Assembly (NCBI GenBank): GCA_947631895.1 | Contig: CANRMU010000041.1 | Span: 1-8,018, forward strand | Source of the DNA: an uncultured Bacilli bacterium | Lineage (GTDB): Bacteria; Bacillota_I; Bacilli_A; RF39; UBA660 | Direction: 5' to 3' | DNA length: 8,018 nucleotides | Shown: piece after piece, positions 6,249 to 8,018 of the stretch | How positions within the stretch are numbered: the first letter of the stretch is position 1 | Layout: each line of letters starts with the position of its first letter | The notes under the pieces: generated by a model | Seen by the model: the letters and a program-made list of their open reading frames with translations, nothing else | What the model was told of the DNA's origin: nothing | Database searches by the model: none | Translations under genes and position numbers: made by a program

Positions 6249-6274
6249 TCTTTACATTAATATATATGTAAAGA
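6249..6274. repeat. 9-bp perfect palindrome in the rplK 5' region
   Basis: TCTTTACAT (6249-6257) and ATGTAAAGA (6266-6274) are perfect inverted copies with an 8-nt A/T spacer. If transcription starts near 6276, as the nearby promoter predicts, the hairpin would form the very 5' end of the rplKA mRNA. It could then act as a stabilising cap structure or as part of the leader regulation. As DNA it could be an operator. It has no U-tract, so it is not a terminator. Confidence 0.55.
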
Positions 6275-6282
6275 CAATTTGA

Positions 6283-6311
6283 ATATTAGCATAAAAAACA
6301 CCAAAATACAA
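6283..6311 (-). promoter_or_regulatory. Probable promoter of rplKA
   Basis: TTGTAT (6306-6311) and TAATAT (6283-6288) are separated by 17 nt, and a TG sits one nt before the -10 (TGCTAATAT), giving an extended -10. Each hexamer matches consensus at four of six positions. It lies after the terminator of the upstream gene and before the structured rplK leader, where a promoter is required. Confidence 0.5.
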
Positions 6312-6377
6312 GCTTTTTCAATAATATTTCTAGATATCTTAATTGGTAAAGTAATTTGTTTATAAGAATAAAACATT

Positions 6378-6412
6378 AAAAAAATTGATGTATCTTATCC
6401 ACATCAATTTTT
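6378..6412 (-). terminator. Rho-independent terminator after the PD-(D/E)XK gene
   Basis: Perfect 12-bp stem (AAAAATTGATGT at 6401-6412 read on the minus strand, ACATCAATTTTT at 6380-6391) with a 9-nt loop. Seven consecutive U residues follow from the stem end. It isolates the ribosomal protein operon from the upstream nuclease gene. The A-rich 5' side gives a short U-run on the opposite strand too, but no plus-strand gene needs it. Confidence 0.9.
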
Positions 6413-6454
6413 CTTGCATTTGCTTATTACTGATTTTTTTTATTGTAATATTTT

Positions 6455-7321
6455 TCAACATTTTTCATTTAATTTTTTAATTTCTTCTTCAGACAAATCA
6501 GTTAATTCCACAATATCTTTAATATCATCACCACGAGCTAACATTTTTTTCGCAATTTCGATGCTTTTTTCTTTTGCACCACTAGTTTTTCCTTCACTGA
6601 TGCCTTCAAGTTTTCCTTCAAGTTGACCTTCATATTTCATGGTGTTCATTTGAAATTTGATATCATCTTCACGACTTAAAAAGCTTACAAATTCTTTGTC
6701 TTGATTTAGCTTTTTCATCTTATTTTTTAACTTCTTCACAAAAGTATCATCATCCTTTTCTATTTCCAACTCTTCTTCTTTGATGTCAAACTTACTTAAG
6801 TAATAAAATAACTGTTTTTCTCTTTCATCATTTGTATTGTAACATTTTTTAGTGATTTTATCCATATTGTATTCGATAAAAAATATATTATTTACATACT
6901 TAATATGATTATAAGTTTGAAGACTATAATTTAATACACAATCTAAGTTACTAGAATTAGCTAATTCATATGAATAGTCGATGTGATAAAATTCGCATGA
7001 AACATCATATTTTCGACCAACTTCAGTTTCTTTACTATATAAAGTACTAAAAAAATTTAGGTTTCTTAAATGAACCCAGTCTCTAGTTTCACTGTTAAGC
7101 TCAATGTGCACAAGCTTGCCATTTATGTGAGCAACAAAGTCACAAGTTTTAGCTCTTTCAATAACATTTCTTTTTAAGAGTTCTGGATTATCAAACTTTA
7201 TATCTTTAACTTCAGTATTAAAAGTTAAATTAAGTAAAGTTTCCAACAAAAAAGTATCTGCTGGATCAAGGAATATTGCTTTAAAAACCTTATCATTCCT
7301 AGCATTATAAAATTTATCCAA
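6455..7321 (-). CDS. PD-(D/E)XK nuclease family transposase (Rpn/PDDEXK_2-like)
   Basis: 288 residues from the TTG start (numbering below uses the ATG at 7330, which is 291). The N-terminus (KFYNARNDKVFKAIF) is typical of this family, annotated as Rpn-like recombination nuclease or 'transposase'. The PD-(D/E)XK core appears as KTCDFVAHINGKLVHIELN: Asp64, Glu77 and Asn79. The last position is usually Gln or Lys, so Asn is atypical. A charged linker (~180-230) leads to the common tail EGQLEGKLEGISEGKTSGAKE and a short helix-turn-helix-like end (IKDIVELTDLSEEEIKKL). AAAGGAG at 7331-7337 touches the ATG at 7330 but is 9 nt from the TTG at 7321, so TTG is preferred. No terminal repeats or target duplication are visible. 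Members are often multicopy in gut Firmicutes. DNA-cleaving activity is inferred from the family. Confidence 0.85.
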   Translation of the reverse strand: MDKFYNARNDKVFKAIFLDPADTFLLETLLNLTFNTEVKDIKFDNPELLKRNVIERAKTCDFVAHINGKLVHIELNSETRDWVHLRNLNFFSTLYSKETEVGRKYDVSCEFYHIDYSYELANSSNLDCVLNYSLQTYNHIKYVNNIFFIEYNMDKITKKCYNTNDEREKQLFYYLSKFDIKEEELEIEKDDDTFVKKLKNKMKKLNQDKEFVSFLSREDDIKFQMNTMKYEGQLEGKLEGISEGKTSGAKEKSIEIAKKMLARGDDIKDIVELTDLSEEEIKKLNEKC

Positions 7322-7349
7322 AAAAATCATCTCCTTTCTTAAGTTTGAT

Positions 7350-7355
7350 ATTATA
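7350..7355 (-). promoter_or_regulatory. Possible -10 box of the PD-(D/E)XK gene
   Basis: TATAAT on the minus strand, 13 nt upstream of the ribosome binding site. No convincing -35 hexamer lies at the right distance (a TCGACA occurs 21 nt upstream). In such AT-rich sequence a lone TATAAT is weak evidence. Confidence 0.3.
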
Positions 7356-7391
7356 AACTATAGAAAGTATGAATTTTGTCGAATTATTGTT

Positions 7392-7411
7392 TTTAACTTA
7401 AAAAAGTTAAA
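7392..7411. repeat. Inverted repeat after the amidase remnant
   Basis: TTTAACTT and AAGTTAAA (8 bp) flank a 4-nt loop. The repeat lies 11 nt past the amidase stop codon, where a terminator would be expected. The minus-strand transcript has no U-run after it, so termination would be inefficient. On the plus strand it is followed by TTTATT only. Confidence 0.4.
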
Positions 7412-7421
7412 TTTATTAATA

Positions 7422-7980
7422 TTATTTAAGAGCATCAGCTAAAATTTGACTAAATTGATTAAGATATTCATCAGTTAATAATTTTTTTCTTTCATTAGGA
7501 TTTGATAAAAATCCACATTCAATTAAAATACCTGGAATCTTTAATCTACTATACATATAAGTACTACTAGGAATTTTTTTAATTTCCCTTTTATTTTCTA
7601 AATTTTGATTTAAATATTGTTGAACTTTTAAAGCTAAATCTTTATTTAAACTATTTTCTTCATTATAAAACACTTGAGGTCCAGAATAATTACTGTCAGT
7701 CAAGTAATTAAGATGTATTGATAAATAATAATTTGCATTACTAGAATTGATTATTTTAATGCGATGATCAAAATCACTTTTTTTACGGCGATTAGCATTA
7801 GGTGTTCCTAAGTCATAGTCACCATCACGTGTCAAAATAACTGTTGCCCCAGCTTCTTTTAATTTATCTCTTAATTTTAATCCTATTTTTAAATTGATAT
7901 CTTTTTCATAGATATTTCCTACTACAGTTCCAGGGTCTACACCACCATGTGCAGGAATAGGAAAAGTCCAAAAATATCAT
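7422..7980 (-). pseudogene. N-acetylmuramoyl-L-alanine amidase (Amidase_3/CwlD-like), broken near its 5' end
   Basis: The in-frame open segment runs from 7976 to the stop at 7422. It carries all four expected zinc/catalytic motifs of an Amidase_3 domain: AHGGVDPGT (His), GNIYEKDINL (Glu), YLSIHLNYL (His) and GILIECGFLSN (Glu). It also has the family segments GATVILTRDGDYDL and NRRKKSDFDHRI. Such enzymes cleave the amide bond between MurNAc and the peptide stem. However, the frame is closed upstream by TGA at 7977-7979, directly preceded by TAA. No ATG, GTG or TTG exists before the TTG at 7835, which would omit the first His and Glu. The expected preceding residues (IFLD, after an ATG at 7980) sit in another frame. 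Removing the 10 nt at 7956-7965 would join them as MIFLDPAHGG and give 182 residues. It is therefore a frameshifted gene or an assembly error. Confidence 0.7.
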
Positions 7981-8018
7981 TATTTCTTAAAATTCAATGT
8001 TCCATTCTATTTCTATAT

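Noticed and set aside
4004..6626. Plus-strand open frames at 4004-4231, 4723-4941, 5790-6053 and 6414-6626
   Set aside because: They lie opposite rplL, rplA, rplK and the nuclease gene, with no ribosome binding site or recognisable protein. They are shadows of the real genes.
6378..7420. A complete insertion sequence around the PD-(D/E)XK gene
   Set aside because: No matching terminal inverted repeats or target-site duplication could be found. The inverted repeats at 6380-6412 and 7392-7411 differ in sequence and read as separate hairpins.
7422..8018. UGA read as tryptophan (mycoplasma code), which might open the amidase frame
   Set aside because: All nine Trp codons I checked are TGG, and the TGA at 7977-7979 is directly preceded by an in-frame TAA, so recoding would not extend the amidase.
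1..8018. CRISPR array, tRNA or rRNA genes
   Set aside because: No regularly spaced direct repeats, cloverleaf-like segments or rRNA-like sequence were seen.

Overview
All genes in this window lie on the minus strand, so biological order runs from high to low coordinates. The sequence is very AT-rich, with strong AAAGGAGG-type ribosome binding sites and a Firmicutes-type L10 leader. All nine Trp codons I checked in the predicted proteins are TGG, so this is not a UGA=Trp mollicute. The best fit is a low-GC member of the Bacilli, such as the uncultured gut RF39/Erysipelotrichia-like groups. The exact lineage is inference.

Right end (7980-6378): remains of a cell-wall amidase (Amidase_3 type) whose reading frame is broken just before the first zinc-binding histidine. 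Next comes a PD-(D/E)XK nuclease 'transposase' (Rpn/PDDEXK_2-like) gene ending in a strong Rho-independent terminator.

Centre (6311-3769): the ribosomal stalk region rplK-rplA-rplJ-rplL. It starts with a probable promoter and a structured leader containing a palindrome and a possible L1 autoregulatory hairpin. L11 has a GTG start and carries an acidic C-terminal extension of about 50 residues. A perfect-consensus SigA promoter overlaps the last codons of rplA and drives a second transcript. That transcript opens with an L10 leader containing an attenuator, which can tune rplJL separately from rplKA. A terminator follows rplL directly. Neither nusG/secE (upstream) nor rpoBC (downstream) is adjacent.

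Left end (3724-1): an accessory operon with its own extended -10 promoter. Its first gene encodes a protein of about 931 residues with helical N-terminal regions, a Gly/Ala-rich central region and a C-terminal papain-like cysteine peptidase domain (Cys, His and Glu-Ser-Trp-Gly with exact papain His-to-NSWG spacing). One nucleotide after its stop codon begins a 201-residue acidic protein of unknown family, whose ribosome binding site lies inside the last codons of the large gene. A membrane-anchored or secreted protein follows and runs off the window. Architecture and coupling suggest a polymorphic-toxin-like effector with its immunity protein. This is the most interesting element here, but its function is inferred, not shown.
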